Below the pieces are notes generated by a model. That model worked only from the letters and a program-made list of their open reading frames with translations. It made no database searches and had not been told where the DNA came from. This document shows, piece after piece, positions 8,768 to 17,131 of a stretch of DNA of 45,835 nt. A program made the position numbers and the translations under genes. The stretch is from the NCBI GenBank assembly GCA_021733985.1, contig JAIPJT010000018.1, positions 1 to 45,835 on the forward strand. The letters run 5' to 3'. The stretch is from Victivallales bacterium (lineage in GTDB: Bacteria > Verrucomicrobiota > Lentisphaeria > Victivallales > GWF2-38-69). Within the stretch, counting starts at the first letter, position 1. Each line of letters opens with the position of its first letter.

Positions 8768-9028
8768 TCTATAGAAAAGTTTTTGTTTATTTAATACCTG
8801 TTAGTATTTACATTTAAAAAAAAATTGATATAATCTATATAAATTCTTTATTTTTTATTCGCATTTCAAGCTAACCAAAAAAAATAAAAGTTTTATTACT
8901 CCTGTAGTAAAGCTGTCTGTGAAAAGGAGGTATGCCTAACGAATTATATTTATTGTCGTAAATAACAAAAAATCATCAACGTTAAAATTTAAAACTAAAA
9001 AATGAGGTAAACATTCTATGGATTGGGT
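8768..9028 (+). repeat. ech leader, interrupted original of the duplicated segment (copy 2)
   Basis: Blocks 8768-8783, 8886-8932 and 9004-9028 equal the contiguous copy at 6664-6736. The two extra stretches here are flanked by direct repeats: AAAAGTTTT at 8775-8783 and 8886-8894, and GAGGTA at 8927-8932 and 9004-9009. This is the pattern left by slippage deletion in copy 1 or by insertion in copy 2. The first extra stretch carries the ech promoter; the second separates a strong AAAGGAGGT from the echA start. Confidence 0.8.
8807..8834 (+). promoter_or_regulatory. sigma-70-type promoter of the ech operon
   Basis: TTTACA (8807-8812) and a perfect TATAAT (8829-8834) are separated by 16 bases. 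Transcription would start near 8841 and give a leader of about 175 bases before echA. The site lies wholly inside the stretch that is absent from the upstream duplicate. Confidence 0.6.
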
Positions 9029-10892
9029 AACATTTCTTATTTTGTTCCCCCTTATTCCGGCCGTTATTTTACTTTTTACTAAGTCGGTCCAGCTCCAGAG
9101 GGTAGTAGTGCTTGTATCCTCGGCACTAATCATTCTGGGGTCTGTCGGTTTAGCATGTAATTATATGCAGGCTGGAGGGACATATCTGCCCATTTCATCC
9201 GGGTTCTTTAACGGATTAGTTATTCTGGGTGATATTGTACTTGCGCTGGTGTTTCTTTATGTTTGTAGAAAGCTGCCAATTAAAAAATACTGGATACCGC
9301 TAATGGTGGTTATCCAGTACGGTATGGTTGTTACAGCTGATCTTACAGGAGGAATACCTGAAACAAACCGTTATCTTTATATTGATAACCTTTCAATTGT
9401 AATGGCTCTTATTATCGGAGTCGTAGGCTCGCTTATTGCCGTTTATACAGTCGGTTATATGCAGCATTACCACGAGCAGCACAAGGAGATCAAAGATAGA
9501 AGATGCACTTTTATTGCAGCTATTTACCTGTTTTTCTTTGCAATGTACGGAATTATTTTTTCTAATTCTATCACATGGATTTATTTTTTCTGGGAAATCA
9601 CGACTCTTTGCTCATTCATAATGATTGGATACAGCCGGAAAGAAGAAGCTGTTCACAATTCATTCAGAGCATTGTGGATGCTTTTACTCGGAGGTTTAGC
9701 CTTTTCTGTCGGAATAATGTATGCAGCGAATTACTGCGGTACAATCGAATTGCAGAAACTTGTAACAATGAAGCAGTCACTTGTAATTTTCCCGATACTT
9801 CTTCTCTGTTTTGCAGGGATGAACAAGGCTGCTCAGTTCCCGTTCGGCGGCTGGCTACTCGGTGCAATGGTTGCCCCGACACCGTCTTCAGCGCTGCTCC
9901 ACTCAAGTACAATGGTAAAAGCCGGTGTTTATCTGGTGTTAAGGTGTTCGCCGATACTGCAGGGTACAGCATCAGGCGCTATTGTTGCATTTATCGGAGG
10001 TACAAGTTTTGTAATGTGCTCGGCACTTGCCATTTCACAGAGTAAAGGAAAACCTATTCTTGCGTATTCAACAATTGCAAACTTAGGTTTGATAGTTTTG
10101 TGTGCAGGGATCGGTACAAGTTTTACTCTCTGGGCGGCATTATTACTGATAATATTCCACGCTGTGGCAAAAGCTCTGATGTTTATCAGTGTCGGTACTG
10201 TTGACCATCAGACCGGAAGTCAGGATGTTGAAGATATGCACGGCCTGGTTTCAAGAATGCCTATTCTAACTTTTACTATGTTAATAGGACTCGGCGGAAT
10301 GTTTCTTGCACCGTTCGGAATGCTGATCAGTAAGTGGGCGGTGATCGAAGCCCTGGCTGTAAGAAATCCTGTTTACCCTCCTATTGTTATTTTCGGAGGT
10401 TCGCTGATGCTGTTTTTCTGGACCAAATGGATGGGTACCTTAATCTCAGTTGTCGGCAAGCAACCGCCTATAAAAGCTAAAGGAATCGGATTTGATGAAT
10501 GGCTCGGTCTCGGCGGTTTGTCTATATTAACTATAGCTGCCTGTGTCGGATTCCCGTGGATAGGCCATTACTGGATTCAGCCGCTTTACGGATGGAATCC
10601 TATGCTTTCTGAAAGGATAGAAGTTTCAGTTGCGCTTATGCTCGGATTAATGCTGCTACCGCCGCTGATTTTCGCATGCCGCTGGAAAAGACTTGTTCAT
10701 ACAGAACCATATCTGTCAGGCCTGAATGTTGAAAATAAATACGAATACTTAGGATCACTGGGAGCTCCCAGAAGATGGTCTTTCGGAAACTACTATATTA
10801 ATAAATATTTTAGTGAAGCCAAACTTTTTAAGGGCACCATTATCGGGACAACACTTCTTTGGATTCTTATGTTTTTTATGGAGAACTTATAA
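9018..10892 (+). CDS. echA: Ech hydrogenase subunit A (NuoL-like proton/ion translocating membrane protein)
   Basis: 624 residues, almost entirely transmembrane helices, of the NuoL/MrpA antiporter-like family. The functional charged residues are visible: glutamate in F-F-W-E-I-T-T-L (about residue 194), lysines in M-N-K-A-A-Q-F-P-F and H-S-S-T-M-V-K-A-G, and the H...K pair in F-H-A-V-A-K-A-L-M. Length and position as the first of six genes match EchA of group 4 energy-converting hydrogenases. It sits in the cytoplasmic membrane and is expected to couple hydrogen evolution from reduced ferredoxin to ion export. GAGGT nine bases before ATG 9018 supports the start. Its stop overlaps the start of echB by one base. 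Confidence 0.9.
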   Translation: MDWVTFLILFPLIPAVILLFTKSVQLQRVVVLVSSALIILGSVGLACNYMQAGGTYLPISSGFFNGLVILGDIVLALVFLYVCRKLPIKKYWIPLMVVIQYGMVVTADLTGGIPETNRYLYIDNLSIVMALIIGVVGSLIAVYTVGYMQHYHEQHKEIKDRRCTFIAAIYLFFFAMYGIIFSNSITWIYFFWEITTLCSFIMIGYSRKEEAVHNSFRALWMLLLGGLAFSVGIMYAANYCGTIELQKLVTMKQSLVIFPILLLCFAGMNKAAQFPFGGWLLGAMVAPTPSSALLHSSTMVKAGVYLVLRCSPILQGTASGAIVAFIGGTSFVMCSALAISQSKGKPILAYSTIANLGLIVLCAGIGTSFTLWAALLLIIFHAVAKALMFISVGTVDHQTGSQDVEDMHGLVSRMPILTFTMLIGLGGMFLAPFGMLISKWAVIEALAVRNPVYPPIVIFGGSLMLFFWTKWMGTLISVVGKQPPIKAKGIGFDEWLGLGGLSILTIAACVGFPWIGHYWIQPLYGWNPMLSERIEVSVALMLGLMLLPPLIFACRWKRLVHTEPYLSGLNVENKYEYLGSLGAPRRWSFGNYYINKYFSEAKLFKGTIIGTTLLWILMFFMENL

Positions 10893-11755
10893 TGACTACT
10901 ACATCTACAATTTTAGTTATACTTTTTATAATACTTGCACCGGTTATAGGCGGTATTATATCCGGAGGTGACAGAATAATATCAGCGAAGATGCAGAGCC
11001 GTGTAGGCCCTCCTATCGTGCAGCCGTTTTATGATGTTTTAAAACTTATGGGCAAAGAGAACCTTGTCGTCAACAGATACCATGGAGACTATATGATATG
11101 CTTTCTTATTTTTACAATAGTCAGTGGATGTCTGTTCTTCGGGGGCAATAACCTTCTTCTTGTCATTTTTGCATTGATAGTTGCAGGAGTTTTTCTGGTC
11201 CTCGCAGCATATTGTACAAATTCACCATATGCGTTAATAGGAGCGGAACGTGAACTGCTTCAAATGCTTGCTGCGGAACCGATGATTATCCTGTCTGCTG
11301 TAGGGTTATACGTTGTCACGGGAACATTTGATGTTTATGGTATAGCCAACTGTCAGCATATTCCTATTATTTATCTACCGGGGGTTTTTATAGCACTTAC
11401 TTATGTGCTGACAATAAAACTCAGGAAATCACCCTTCGATCTTTCTACTTCTCATCATGCTCATCAGGAACTTGTTAAAGGTCTTACTACAGAATTTGCA
11501 GGTCCTTCGCTTGGGCTTTTTGAAATTGCACATTGGTATGAAACAGTTCTTTTACTTGCTATGATATTCCTGTTTTTCGGCAGTTACTGGATATTAGGAA
11601 TTATTCTGGCGGTAATTATCTATTTCATAGAAATTTTAATTGATAACATAAATGCACGTATAAAATGGGAGCTTATGCTGATTTCAGCCTGGGCAGTAAC
11701 TTTGATCCTGGGAGTCGGCAATCTGATGATTTTATATTTTGTATTTCATATATAG
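10892..11755 (+). CDS. echB: Ech hydrogenase subunit B (NuoH-like membrane anchor)
   Basis: 287 residues in about eight membrane helices, the NuoH/HycD family. The cytoplasmic loops that contact the hydrogenase module are conserved: M-Q-S-R-V-G-P-P near residue 40, G-A-E-R-E-L-L-Q near residue 118, and S-P-F-D-L-S-T-S-H-H-A-H-Q-E-L near residue 183. A longer frame upstream would start at 10859, but ATG 10892 has GGAG at 10880-10883 and overlaps the echA stop as TAATG, so I choose it. It anchors EchC and EchE at the membrane and forms part of the path that links electron transfer to EchA. Confidence 0.92.
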   Translation: MTTTSTILVILFIILAPVIGGIISGGDRIISAKMQSRVGPPIVQPFYDVLKLMGKENLVVNRYHGDYMICFLIFTIVSGCLFFGGNNLLLVIFALIVAGVFLVLAAYCTNSPYALIGAERELLQMLAAEPMIILSAVGLYVVTGTFDVYGIANCQHIPIIYLPGVFIALTYVLTIKLRKSPFDLSTSHHAHQELVKGLTTEFAGPSLGLFEIAHWYETVLLLAMIFLFFGSYWILGIILAVIIYFIEILIDNINARIKWELMLISAWAVTLILGVGNLMILYFVFHI

Positions 11756-11771
11756 GAGCATAGGAGGTATT

Positions 11772-12203
11772 ATGGGTTATTTTGCTAAATCTCCATGGCT
11801 ATTACATTACGACGGTTCAAGCTGTAACGGTTGCGATATTGAAGTGTTAGCCTGCCTGATGCCGAAATATGATGTTGAACGGTTCGGTATTATCAATACC
11901 GGAAACCCGAAACATGCTGATGTATTTCTTATTACAGGCGGTATCAATACACAGAATATAGATGTTGTGAAAAATATCTACAACCAGATGGGTGAACCCA
12001 AAGTTGTGGTAGCAGTAGGTACTTGTGCTACAAGTGGTCATTTTTTCTCGGAATGCTACAATATTATTGGCGGAGTAGATAAAGTTATTCCGGTTGACGT
12101 ATACGCACCTGGATGTGCGGCAAAACCGGAAATGATAATCGATGCCGTTGTAAAGGGACTTGGCATTCTTGAAGAAAAGAAAAAGAAAATGTCACCAAAA
12201 TAA
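11772..12203 (+). CDS. echC: Ech hydrogenase subunit C (small subunit, NuoB-like)
   Basis: 143 residues carrying the proximal [4Fe-4S] cluster next to the NiFe site. The cysteine ligands are visible as S-C-N-G-C-D (Cys18 and Cys21), G-T-C-A (Cys85) and P-G-C-A-A-K-P-E (Cys115). The open frame extends upstream to 11739, but AGGAGG at 11762-11767 points to ATG 11772, and the family starts just before this point. The protein passes electrons from EchF to the large subunit. The C-terminus is lysine-rich. Confidence 0.93.
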   Translation: MGYFAKSPWLLHYDGSSCNGCDIEVLACLMPKYDVERFGIINTGNPKHADVFLITGGINTQNIDVVKNIYNQMGEPKVVVAVGTCATSGHFFSECYNIIGGVDKVIPVDVYAPGCAAKPEMIIDAVVKGLGILEEKKKKMSPK

Positions 12204-12225
12204 TTGATTTATAAGAGGTTCTATA

Positions 12226-12591
12226 ATGTTTGAAGAACAAGAAGTAAAAATTATCAAAAAAGAAAATCTGCACAGTGAAGTACAGACTGTTATAGATGAC
12301 GACTACAGGCTGGTACAGATGTGTGCAACTAAAACAGACAAAGGGCTTGATGTAGATTATACTTTTGATAAAGAGTACAAATTCCTCGATCTTCGTGTAG
12401 AGCTCCCGGCCGATAAGCTTGAACTGCCAAGTATTTCCGGAATTTCATTTCCAGCGTTTTTGTATGAAAATGAACTCCATGATTTATTTGGCATTAAAAT
12501 AAGCGGAATAGCTATCGACTTCGCAGGAAAATTCTACAGAAAAGACGAGGAAGCACCGTTTAATAATAATACTGAAATTCAGGAGAAATAA
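12226..12591 (+). CDS. echD: Ech hydrogenase subunit D (NuoC-like)
   Basis: 121 residues related to the 30-kDa NuoC family. The typical C-terminal pattern is F-P-A-F-L-Y-E-N-E-L-H-D-L-F-G-I, with the conserved E-x-E-L-x-D-L-F-G, followed by D-F-x-G-x-F-Y. The role is structural, in the hydrophilic arm of the complex. It lies between echC (22 bases) and echE (2 bases), as in the canonical order. AGAGG precedes the start. Confidence 0.88.
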   Translation: MFEEQEVKIIKKENLHSEVQTVIDDDYRLVQMCATKTDKGLDVDYTFDKEYKFLDLRVELPADKLELPSISGISFPAFLYENELHDLFGIKISGIAIDFAGKFYRKDEEAPFNNNTEIQEK

Positions 12592-12593
12592 TT

Positions 12594-13676
12594 ATGGCAA
12601 AACGCACAGTAATACCATTCGGGCCGCACCACCCGGTTTTGCCGGAACCGGTTCATCTTGATTTGGTGTTGGAAGATGAAACTGTTGTTGAAGCGATTCC
12701 GAATGTCGGCTTTATCCATAGGGGCCTTGAAATGCTCTGCAAAAAGAAACCATTCCAGGATATTGTACTGGTTGCAGAGCGCATATGCGGTATTTGCAGT
12801 ATGATACACGGCGTTGGATTCAGCCAGGGAGTAGAAAAAGTAATGGATATAGATGTCCCGCCAAGGGCAGAGTATTTGAGAGCTTTCTGGGGAGAACTCT
12901 CAAGGGTACACAGTCATATCCTCTGGCTGGGCTTAGCTGCGGACGCAATAGGCTTTGAAAGCTTATTTATGCATTCCTGGCGCGTAAGAGAAATGGTTCT
13001 GGACATATTCGAAGAAACGACAGGGGGCCGCGTTATTTTTGATGTCTGTAAAATTGGAGGCGTCAGAAAAGATATTGAAAATGAAATTTTGAAAAACAGG
13101 TTTTCTCAGCAAATAGACAAGATTGAAGAAGAATATTCAAAACTGGCCAAGGTTTTCACTGAAGACTATACTGTTTGTCACAGATGGTCGAATGTAGGAG
13201 TTTTAACAAAAGAAGATGCTCATAAACTTGGAGCAGTTGGCCCTACAGTCAGAGGCAGCGGTATATCCCAGGACATGAGAACGCTCAAATACGGAGCTTA
13301 TGAGCACCTTGATTTTGAGCCTGTTGTGGAAAACTCCTGTGACTGTTATGCAAGAACAGTCGTCCGAGTAAAAGAAGTATTTCAATCAATTGATTTAATG
13401 AGACAGGTAATCTCCAAGATACCTGACGGTGAAGTTGAAACAAAAGTAAAAGGAACTCCGAAAGGCGAATATTTTTCAAGGGTTGAACAGCCACGCGGCG
13501 AAGTTGTTTACTATGTAAAAGGAGACGGAACTAAAAATCTTGACAGATTCAGGGTAAGAACTCCTACCTTTGCGAATATACCTCCGCTTCTCCAGATGCT
13601 TGGAGGGTGTGACCTTGCAGATGTTCCGGCTATTGTTATCTCTATAGATCCATGCATAAGTTGTACAGAGAGGTGA
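12594..13676 (+). CDS. echE: Ech hydrogenase subunit E ([NiFe] catalytic large subunit)
   Basis: 360 residues of the [NiFe]-hydrogenase large subunit family, group 4. Both nickel-binding motifs are complete: R-I-C-G-I-C-S-M-I-H (Cys65 and Cys68) and D-P-C-I-S-C-T-E-R (Cys354 and Cys357), so it should bind the NiFe site, unlike NuoD. The N-terminal G-P-H-H-P is also present. The protein stops directly after T-E-R, so there is no C-terminal extension for a maturation protease to remove, a trait described for some group 4 enzymes. It catalyses H2 formation or oxidation at the cytoplasmic face. No hyp maturation genes lie in the window. Confidence 0.95.
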   Translation: MAKRTVIPFGPHHPVLPEPVHLDLVLEDETVVEAIPNVGFIHRGLEMLCKKKPFQDIVLVAERICGICSMIHGVGFSQGVEKVMDIDVPPRAEYLRAFWGELSRVHSHILWLGLAADAIGFESLFMHSWRVREMVLDIFEETTGGRVIFDVCKIGGVRKDIENEILKNRFSQQIDKIEEEYSKLAKVFTEDYTVCHRWSNVGVLTKEDAHKLGAVGPTVRGSGISQDMRTLKYGAYEHLDFEPVVENSCDCYARTVVRVKEVFQSIDLMRQVISKIPDGEVETKVKGTPKGEYFSRVEQPRGEVVYYVKGDGTKNLDRFRVRTPTFANIPPLLQMLGGCDLADVPAIVISIDPCISCTER

Positions 13677-13680
13677 TATT

Positions 13681-14193
13681 ATGTCAGACCTATTAAAAAT
13701 GTGTCATACAGTTATATCCAGTCTTTATAAAAAGACTGCATGTAAGATGTATCCGGTGGAGCCGGCAAAATACTTTAAAAATTCCCGTGGAAGTGTAAAA
13801 CTTGACCCACCAAAATGTATTCTCTGCACTTTATGTGAAAAGAGATGCCCGACAGGTGCTATTAAAGTTGATAGAAATGCCGGAATCTGGGAAATTGACA
13901 GGACAAGGTGTATTGTCTGCAATGAATGTGTTTCATGCTGCAGACCGGGGGCTCTTTCTATGGAAAATCAGTATACTACACCTGATGTTAAAATATCTGT
14001 AGAAAAGGTTAATGTCCCCAAAAAAGAAAAGCCAAAGCCTAAGAAGCAGCCTACAGAAAAGAAAACTGTTTCAAAAAAGACTGATACAAAAAAGACTGCG
14101 GAAAAGGCTCCTAAAGAACAGGAGACCAAAAAAGATGCAGCAGAATCAGCCCAAAAAAAACAGGAAACCCAAAAACCAAAAGATAAGGAATAA
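13681..14193 (+). CDS. echF: Ech hydrogenase subunit F (2x[4Fe-4S] ferredoxin-like) with Lys-rich tail
   Basis: 170 residues. The first 115 or so form the usual EchF/NuoI-like protein, with two C-x2-C-x2-C-x3-C motifs: Cys46/49/52/56 and Cys77/80/83/87 (Cys86 is an extra neighbour). It should take electrons from reduced ferredoxin and pass them to EchC. The last 55 residues or so are low-complexity Lys/Glu/Thr/Gln/Pro sequence with P-K-K repeats, which I do not associate with this family; the tail may be disordered and could bind an acidic partner such as ferredoxin. It is the final gene of the operon, four bases after echE. Confidence 0.9.
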   Translation: MSDLLKMCHTVISSLYKKTACKMYPVEPAKYFKNSRGSVKLDPPKCILCTLCEKRCPTGAIKVDRNAGIWEIDRTRCIVCNECVSCCRPGALSMENQYTTPDVKISVEKVNVPKKEKPKPKKQPTEKKTVSKKTDTKKTAEKAPKEQETKKDAAESAQKKQETQKPKDKE

Positions 14194-14203
14194 TTCTTAT
14201 TAT

Positions 14204-14245
14204 AAACCGGATAAAAAACTTTTTTTATCCGGTTTTGATTTTTTA
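14204..14245 (+). terminator. intrinsic terminator of the ech operon
   Basis: A perfect 15-base inverted repeat (14204-14218 with 14221-14235; arms begin AAACCGGAT and end ATCCGGTTT) is followed by GATTTTTTA. It lies 10 bases after the echF stop. The symmetric arms have A/T runs on both sides, so it may also work on the minus strand. Confidence 0.85.
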
Positions 14246-14373
14246 CTTTTGCCTTAATTTAATAATATTAATTTTTTGTTCTTTTCTACAGTTTTATAAA
14301 CATAATGGATTTTTTTTAGAAATTACTATGTCAGGTGATATTCTAAAATTAGAAAAAATTCATTCAAATAATC

Positions 14374-16479
14374 ATGAAAACCTGTTTTTTAAAAAAAAGA
14401 ATTTTTTTTATCTGTTTATTTTTAGTAACAGCTCCGTATGTATATGCTCTTCCTACAAGTTTTACTTATATATCTCCCAAAAAAATTGATGTTTTATTTA
14501 AGGAGCTGAAAAAAACAGATAGCGATAAACGAAAAATGCTTCTTCTTAAAGATATTTCTACCTATTTGGCGTTAAACTGTCCCAATAAAACAGCACTTGA
14601 ATACATAGCCCGGACAGCAGATCTTGCAAAAAAAATGAAGAATGAGAAAATATCTATTTATGCAATGCTGCTGTATGGGAAAATATATATCGAAGAAAAT
14701 GAAATTAAAAAGGCTTTTTTTCAGCTTGACAAAGCATTGAATCTATCAAAAGAATTTTCATACAAAAATTTAATCGGGAAAAGCCTACTCATGATGTCAT
14801 ATTTCTACAAGAGACTTGGTTTTTTAGAGTATTCCTTAGAGTTCGCTTTCAAAGCCGATCAATATATGAAATATATGAACAATTATGAGAAATTTTATTT
14901 TTATATAGGACTTGGCGACATATATGCAAAATTAAATGAACATGCCAACTCCATTGAAACTTACACTGAGGCTCTAAATATTGCAGTTGACAATAACATC
15001 AAAAACTTAATAGCTCTTTCTATAACTAAAATATCTTCAATATATATTTCTATGGGAGATTACACAAAATCTTTAAGCTATCTTAATCGTGCAATGAGCT
15101 TCTATGAAAAAAACAGCAGCAGCGTTTTCCTGAGAGTATTTATTTTGTTTAAATTTGGGAAGGTCTATACCAAATTAGGTAAGCTTGAAAAAGCTTTTTG
15201 TTATTTTGAAAAAGCTTTAAAGATTAGCAAGCGTAATGATTTTAAGTATTACGCAACTACCGCAATTATCGAAATTTCTAATATATTAATTCTGCAGAAA
15301 AAATATCATAAAGCTCTGTTTTATTTAGGGAAATGTAAAAAATATATAAATAAATCTTCAACATTATATGGAACACAGCTTAAACTTTATAATACATTTT
15401 CAGATTACTTTGAAGCAGTTGCGGAATATAAAAAAGCATTGGAATATAAAAAGAAATGTGATGTAATAAAGGATAAATTGTTTTTCGATAAAGTTGCTAA
15501 CCGGGTAGCACTTTTAGAAACTGCTTTCAGACATGAACAAAACGTTAAAAACAATCAATTGTTAAGAAAAAGTATAGAATTAAAAGAAGAAAGAATTAAA
15601 AGTGACCGTCATTTTATTTTATTTCTTATACTGATAACTTCGCTTGTTTTACTATTGGCGGTATTGTTTGTTGTACTTTACTACAGCAAAAAAAAGTTCA
15701 TTTCTAAACTTAACGATTTGAACAGGGTGCTGGAAGAGAAAGTTCAAGATAGGACAGCAACCTTAAGGAAAACTGTAGACAACTTAAGCAGCGAGGTAAA
15801 AGCAAGGAAGAAACTTCAGGAACTTGTTGAAAAAATAAGTGAAAGGGAACAGCAAAGGATTGGTCATGACATACATGACAGTATAGGACAAATCCTTGTA
15901 GGGATTTCATTAGGGAGCCAGGCTTTAGTCAAAAAGCTTAAAAAAAGAAGACTTAACGATTTATCTGAAGAAGCATCTAAAATTGTACAAAACGCTTCGC
16001 AGGCTTCTGTCCAGGCTCGAGACCTTGCTAAATTGCTTGCTCCGGTAGATTTAAGGGAAGGCGGGCTCGAAGATGCCATTAACAGACTTGTAGCTTTTAT
16101 TAAAACAAACTATAATATAGAATGTAATCTAATAATTAAAGATAATGAAAATGTAAAATTAAGTAATCGTTTTGTGACTAATATCTATCGTATAGTTCAG
16201 GAAAGTGTCAATAATGCAGTCAAACATTCTCAAGCTGATAATATTGATATTACGATTGATTTAACAACGAAACCGGCAATTATATCTGTAAAAGACAATG
16301 GCAAGGGTTTTTTATTAAAAAATTCGATGAAACTTACAGGGATGGGAATCAAAATTATGGAAACCAGGAGCCGTTTACTGAACGGTTATCTCAAAATAGA
16401 TTCAAAGCTGAACGAAGGAACAGTTATTAAATGTATATTTACGCCTGATGAAAAAAACTACAATAATTTAGAAGAATGA
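14374..16479 (+). CDS. membrane sensor histidine kinase with TPR sensor domain
   Basis: 701 residues: an export signal (about 8-26), a region of tetratricopeptide-like helical repeats (about 30-390, with repeated A-x-x-Y-x-x-A-L-x-I patterns), one membrane helix (about 412-436), a short coiled coil, then a kinase core of the HisKA_3/NarX type. The H-box E-R-E-Q-Q-R-I-G-H-D-I-H-D-S-I-G-Q puts the phosphorylated histidine at residue 501. The ATPase domain shows N-N-A-V-K-H (about 610), D-N-G-K-G-F (about 642) and G-M-G-I (about 655). The TPR region appears to lie outside the cytoplasm. The response regulator gene follows after one base. The signal is unknown; the position after ech is suggestive only, since a terminator separates them. 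Confidence 0.88.
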   Translation: MKTCFLKKRIFFICLFLVTAPYVYALPTSFTYISPKKIDVLFKELKKTDSDKRKMLLLKDISTYLALNCPNKTALEYIARTADLAKKMKNEKISIYAMLLYGKIYIEENEIKKAFFQLDKALNLSKEFSYKNLIGKSLLMMSYFYKRLGFLEYSLEFAFKADQYMKYMNNYEKFYFYIGLGDIYAKLNEHANSIETYTEALNIAVDNNIKNLIALSITKISSIYISMGDYTKSLSYLNRAMSFYEKNSSSVFLRVFILFKFGKVYTKLGKLEKAFCYFEKALKISKRNDFKYYATTAIIEISNILILQKKYHKALFYLGKCKKYINKSSTLYGTQLKLYNTFSDYFEAVAEYKKALEYKKKCDVIKDKLFFDKVANRVALLETAFRHEQNVKNNQLLRKSIELKEERIKSDRHFILFLILITSLVLLLAVLFVVLYYSKKKFISKLNDLNRVLEEKVQDRTATLRKTVDNLSSEVKARKKLQELVEKISEREQQRIGHDIHDSIGQILVGISLGSQALVKKLKKRRLNDLSEEASKIVQNASQASVQARDLAKLLAPVDLREGGLEDAINRLVAFIKTNYNIECNLIIKDNENVKLSNRFVTNIYRIVQESVNNAVKHSQADNIDITIDLTTKPAIISVKDNGKGFLLKNSMKLTGMGIKIMETRSRLLNGYLKIDSKLNEGTVIKCIFTPDEKNYNNLEE

Positions 16480-16480
16480 A

Positions 16481-17131
16481 ATGAATTTTAAAGTATTTAT
16501 AGTAGATGACCATGCAATTGTGAGGTCAGGGTTAGCAAACATTATTGAGGAAGAAAAAATGCTCGAGGTTTGCGGCTGTGCTGAAAGCTGCAAAGAAGCA
16601 TTAAGAAAAATATCAACAAAACTTCCGGATATAATCATTGTTGATATAAATCTAAAAGAAAAAAGCGGTTTAGACCTTATACGTGAGCTAAATAACCGGT
16701 ATCCGAAATTACCCGCCCTCGTATTATCTATGTATGATGAAACATTATATGCTCCTCAGGCCTATAATGCCGGGGCAAAAGGTTATATTATGAAAACAGA
16801 AGATCCCGAAAAATTTATAGAAGGGATTAAAAAGATACTTAATGGACAAACATTTTTTAATCCGAAACTGGAAAAAATGTTTAATAAAGAGCAAAAATGT
16901 AACTCCCGGGAAGACAAAGATAAAATACTTTCTCAACTCTCAAACCGGGAATATGAAATACTCAGGGCATATGGCAAAGGTTATTCTACAAAACAAATTG
17001 CATCCAATTTGCATATAAGCAGTAAAACCGTTAATACTTATAAAGACAGAATAAAAGGCAAGCTGAATCTTAAAAGTTCAAATGACTTGATCAGGATGGC
17101 AGTAAAAAGGCTGGAACTTTACGGTGACTGA
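16481..17131 (+). CDS. NarL/FixJ-family response regulator
   Basis: 216 residues. The receiver domain (1 to about 120) has the acidic pair D9-D10, phosphoacceptor Asp55 in I-I-V-D-I-N, the Ser in V-L-S-M-Y and Lys in Y-I-M-K-T. The output domain (about 150-212) is a LuxR-type helix-turn-helix with L-S-N-R-E-Y-E-I-L and S-S-K-T-V-N-T-Y. It is the cognate partner of the upstream kinase, with the two genes nearly touching. Its last 13 bases overlap the 3' end of the convergent membrane protein gene. Targets are not visible from the sequence. Confidence 0.93.
   Translation: MNFKVFIVDDHAIVRSGLANIIEEEKMLEVCGCAESCKEALRKISTKLPDIIIVDINLKEKSGLDLIRELNNRYPKLPALVLSMYDETLYAPQAYNAGAKGYIMKTEDPEKFIEGIKKILNGQTFFNPKLEKMFNKEQKCNSREDKDKILSQLSNREYEILRAYGKGYSTKQIASNLHISSKTVNTYKDRIKGKLNLKSSNDLIRMAVKRLELYGD

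Noticed and set aside
8932-8961. nine-codon frame directly after AAAGGAGGT in the ech leader
   Set aside because: The ATG touches the ribosome binding site, so initiation is unlikely; the arrangement is better explained by the inserted or deleted segment.
9575-10045. 156-codon open frame inside echA
   Set aside because: It is a shadow in another frame of a strongly conserved membrane protein gene.
14235-14489. 84-codon frame over the start of the histidine kinase gene
   Set aside because: It overlaps the kinase signal peptide in another frame, and its composition follows the AT-rich spacer.
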